Shown piece after piece: positions 62,501 to 64,000 of a DNA stretch of 64,000 nucleotides (position 1 is its first letter; every line of letters begins with the position of its first letter). Under the pieces are notes generated by a model that worked only from the letters and a program-made list of their open reading frames with translations, made no database searches and was not told the DNA's origin. The stretch is from NCBI GenBank assembly GCA_964595625.1, contig CAZQQU010000003.1:62001-126000 (forward strand), in the 5' to 3' direction. The stretch comes from CAZQQU01 sp964595625 (lineage in GTDB: Bacteria; Bacteroidota; Bacteroidia; Flavobacteriales; Flavobacteriaceae). A program made the position numbers and the translations under genes.

Positions 62501-62896
62501 AAAATTTCTGTAGAAATTAACGGAAAAAGTATTATTTTGCACATCGATGAGGTAGAAATTACCTCACAAGATATCGAAGGCTGGCTGGTTTCAAGTGACC
62601 AAGGAGTTACCGTCGCTTTAGATATCACCATTACAGACTCGCTACGTGAGGAAGGAATTGCGCGGGAGTTAGTTAACCGTATTCAAAACTTAAGGAAAGA
62701 CTCCGGGTTTGAGGTGACCGATCGTATCGAAGCTATTTTCAAACCCCACCCACTTATTGAAGCCGCAGTTACTAAACACATGGAATACATCAAACAAGAG
62801 ACCTTGTGTAACGAGATTCGATTTCAAGACCTTATCGAAGGTGTGGAAATAAGTTTTGACGACATAACAACAACTATTTGTATAAAAAAAATTTGA
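59504..62896 (+). CDS. ileS: Isoleucyl-tRNA synthetase, type 2 (IleRS2), GIHH signature
   Basis: 1130 residues. Class I signature 1 is PSANGLPGIHH, so HIGH reads G57-I58-H59-H60; signature 2 is K685-MSK-R689. The CP1 editing domain (~190-430, with TWTTTPWTLPSNTAL-like GWTTTPWTLPSNT and GTGVVHTAPTFGADD) is intact. GLPxxHH...WDTHGLPIE and the lack of a C-terminal zinc-finger place it in the eukaryote-like type 2 group. It charges tRNA-Ile. The HIGH-to-GxHH swap in type 2 enzymes has been reported to give very high resistance to mupirocin. It is the first gene of an ileS-TraR/DksA-lspA group. Confidence 0.97.
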   Translation: MSKKFPEYKGLDLAQIADEILHFWKQENVFEKSISSKSEDRPFIFFEGPPSANGLPGIHHVMARAIKDIFCRYKTQKGFRVERKAGWDTHGLPIELGVEKELGITKEDIGKKISVEAYNAACKEAVMRYTDVWNDLTEKMGYWVDMDQPYVTYEPKYMETVWWLLQQIYNQGWLYKGYTIQPYSPKAGTGLSSHELNQPGTYKEVTDTTVVAQFKVLTETLPTKWPALDNLYILAWTTTPWTLPSNTALTVGPAIEYVVVKTFNQYTLEPIQVLLAKNLVSKHFDKKFKEVTDEVAFEELAQQRHEAKSVLPYQIIINCTGKELEGIRYEQLLPYALPYQNPENAFRVILGDFVTTEDGTGVVHTAPTFGADDAYVAKNAVPEVPPMLVLDEHGQPVPLVDLQGKFRPEMGDLAGKYVKNEYYDAGQAPERSVDVEIAIRLKEENKAFKVEKYVHSYPHCWRTDKPVLYYPLDSWFIKVTAFKDQMYQLNQTINWKPKATGEGRFGHWLENANDWNLSRSRFWGIPLPIWRTEDGREEKVIGSVVELKAEMQKAVEAGFMEAALFADFIEGDMSDANYSQIDLHKNVVDQIILVSDSGQPMRRESDLIDVWFDSGSMPYAQWHYPFENQEKVENIWRKADFIAEGVDQTRGWFYTLHAIATMIFKDVAYKNVVSNGLVLDKNGQKMSKRLGNAVDPFETLQKYGPDATRWYMISNANPWDNLKFDEEGIVEVSRKFFGTLYNTYSFFSLYANLDGFNPKEPQIPVTQRPEIDQWILSELHTLIQKVDGFYADYEPTRATRAISDFVQDYLSNWYVRLNRRRYWKQSDTTDKLAAYQTLYVCLKTMAQLMAPVAPFYAERLYKDLTGEESVHLSNFPTVDQSLINPELEQKMQLAQTISSLVLSLRQKEKIKVRQPLQKVMIPVLNSSQRETIQAISGLIKQEVNVKEVELIDEDSGILVKKIKPHFKTLGPRFGSDLKEVTAVINGLSQKEIKEFEREGKISVEINGKSIILHIDEVEITSQDIEGWLVSSDQGVTVALDITITDSLREEGIARELVNRIQNLRKDSGFEVTDRIEAIFKPHPLIEAAVTKHMEYIKQETLCNEIRFQDLIEGVEISFDDITTTICIKKI

Positions 62897-62903
62897 TACT
62901 ATT

Positions 62904-63284
62904 ATGAGTGAAGAAAGATTGAGATACAGCGACGCCGAATTGGAAGAATTTCGGCAGATTATTTTAGAGAAAATAGAAAAAGCACAAGAACAATTGGAGC
63001 TGATTAGAAGCGCGTATATGAACGATGTGGATAATGGAACTGACGACACTTCGCCGACCTTTAAAGCCTTTGAAGAAGGCAGCTTGGTGATGTCTAAAGA
63101 GTCTAACTCCCAGTTAGCTATTCGTCAGGAAAAATTTATCCGGGATTTAAAAAATGCGTTGATTCGTATTGAAAACAAAACCTATGGGATTTGTCGGGTA
63201 ACTCAGAAATTAATCGACAAAGAAAGGTTAAAATTGGTTCCTCATGCGACCTTGAGTATTGAGGCAAAAAACATGCAGTTATAA
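62904..63284 (+). CDS. TraR/DksA-like protein lacking the zinc cysteines
   Basis: 126 residues. Two-helix coiled coil (~10-90, LEEFRQIILEKIEKAQEQLELIRSAYMNDVDNG), then TYGICRVTQKLIDKERLKLVPHATLSIEAK. Canonical DksA has a C4 zinc finger; here only one Cys remains, at the first position, so zinc is not expected. The coiled-coil tip (DVDNGTDDTSP) would still reach into the RNA polymerase channel. The family is common in Bacteroidota next to ileS. It starts seven bases after the ileS stop. Confidence 0.87.
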   Translation: MSEERLRYSDAELEEFRQIILEKIEKAQEQLELIRSAYMNDVDNGTDDTSPTFKAFEEGSLVMSKESNSQLAIRQEKFIRDLKNALIRIENKTYGICRVTQKLIDKERLKLVPHATLSIEAKNMQL

Positions 63285-63288
63285 ACAA

Positions 63289-63317
63289 AATAAACGCTCT
63301 GAAATAGAGCGTTTATT
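63289..63317 (+). terminator. Hairpin between the DksA-like gene and lspA
   Basis: AATAAACGCTCT and AGAGCGTTTATT form a perfect 12-bp stem with a GAAAT loop. It starts just after the DksA-like stop and ends 16 bases before the lspA ATG. The T-tract is short, so read-through into lspA is likely; it could be an attenuator or processing point. Confidence 0.65.
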
Positions 63318-63333
63318 CTGAAAATATAAACGA

Positions 63334-63954
63334 ATGTCATTACGAAAATCAGTCCTCATCATCGTGGTCATTTTACTGCTTGATCAGGCTACCAAAATAT
63401 ATATTAAGACCAACTTTATGCTTCAGGAAGAAGCATTTCGAGTATTTGACTGGTTTCGAATTTATTTTATAGAAAACGAGGGCATGGCTTGGGGAGCTAA
63501 GATTCCCGGGAAGTATGGGAAGTTACTACTCACCCTACTTCGATTGGTCGCAGTAACCGGTATCGGTTATTGGCTATGGAAGAGCATTAAACACCACCGC
63601 CCAAAGATATTAATCATATCTATATCACTCATTTTTGCCGGAGCGGTAGGAAACATCATAGACTCTGTTTTTTACGGACTTATATTTGACGATAGCTACC
63701 GACAAGTGGCTACTCTTTTCCCGGAAGGGGGAGGTTATGGCACCTTGTTTCACGGAAAAGTGGTTGATATGCTCTACTTCCCGATATACAACGACTTTTT
63801 ACCGGAGTGGATTCCCATTTGGGGAGGCAAGCATTTTACTTTTTTTGACCCGGTTTTTAATATTGCCGACACAGCTATTAGTACCGGAGTAGCCTTGTTG
63901 CTGTTGTTCAACAAAAAAGCTTTCCCCAAAGAAGAAAACCAACCCGCGGTATAA
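63334..63954 (+). CDS. lspA: Lipoprotein signal peptidase (LspA)
   Basis: 206 residues with four hydrophobic segments. LLDQATKIYI near the N-terminus, catalytic Asp residues in GAVGNIIDSVFYG and FNIADTAISTGVALLLL, and the conserved Asn residues around them. It cleaves prolipoprotein signal peptides in the inner membrane. The periplasmic insert GGGYGTLFHGKVVDMLYFP makes it longer than the ~160-residue E. coli enzyme; longer forms are common in Bacteroidota. Confidence 0.93.
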   Translation: MSLRKSVLIIVVILLLDQATKIYIKTNFMLQEEAFRVFDWFRIYFIENEGMAWGAKIPGKYGKLLLTLLRLVAVTGIGYWLWKSIKHHRPKILIISISLIFAGAVGNIIDSVFYGLIFDDSYRQVATLFPEGGGYGTLFHGKVVDMLYFPIYNDFLPEWIPIWGGKHFTFFDPVFNIADTAISTGVALLLLFNKKAFPKEENQPAV

Positions 63955-64000
63955 GCAGGCAACTTTTTGTACTCTATTAAATCAGCTTGTTATTTACAAG

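Overview
The window looks like a stretch of chromosome from a member of the Flavobacteriaceae (Bacteroidota). Four things point there: a ccoS-ccoNO-ccoQ-ccoP-ccoG-ccoH cbb3 oxidase operon with a fused CcoN-CcoO, secreted proteases with type IX secretion (T9SS) C-terminal tails next to PorZ, the flavobacterial orders recO-porZ, DUF4175-ybeY-mnmG and ileS-TraR/DksA-lspA, and repeated promoters of the Bacteroidota form TTG-N~20-TAnnTTTG with no strong Shine-Dalgarno sequences. No rRNA, tRNA, CRISPR array, prophage or insertion sequence was recognised.

Layout. 1-8241: cbb3 terminal oxidase and its assembly genes (ccoS partial at the left edge), a TauE/SafE-DsbD-like membrane protein, an acetyl-CoA hydrolase/transferase and a Crp/Fnr regulator. 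8250-10784 (minus): two YceI genes flanking a porin-like gene that is frameshifted at a run of seven C. 10928-14093: a PAS histidine kinase with FixL-like key residues, a response regulator that ends in a Crp-type DNA-binding module, and a universal stress protein. 14097-22544: mixed housekeeping genes (DNA polymerase IV, CYTH protein, papain-like lipoprotein, PBP1C, PhnA/YjdM, membrane hydrolase, aldo/keto reductase, exonuclease III). 22678-29944: a large outer-membrane protein and two T9SS-exported proteases. 29945-33606: sdhCAB. 33927-43840: PepP, TerB-like, Mfd, two small conserved proteins, RseP and an alpha/beta hydrolase. 43871-52225: RecO, PorZ, glutamate dehydrogenase, a THC0290_0291-type protein, cystathionine gamma-synthase-like enzyme, an ArsC-like protein and a thioesterase. 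52434-59189 (minus): methyltransferase, MnmG, YbeY and a Gln-rich DUF4175 protein, with parS-like sites on both sides of mnmG. 59504-63954: IleRS, a zinc-less TraR/DksA-like protein and LspA.

How the parts may work together. The first 14 kb read as a low-oxygen respiration block: a high-affinity cbb3 oxidase, a Crp/Fnr regulator, and a compact FixL/FixJ/FixK-like pair in which the response regulator itself carries the Crp output. Two TGA-N6-TCA palindromes lie at about -40 of the predicted yceI-porin and usp promoters, where a Crp/Fnr-class activator would sit. This circuit is inferred from sequence alone. Other points to follow: an isoleucyl-tRNA synthetase whose HIGH motif reads GIHH (a type 2 enzyme variant linked to very high mupirocin resistance), the parS pair around mnmG, a subtilase with Glu in place of its catalytic Asp, a SprA-like outer-membrane protein, and several genes whose -7 box ends 4-8 bases before the ATG, which predicts leaderless mRNAs. 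Start codons were adjusted by domain boundaries and promoter position where the longest reading frame was implausible.
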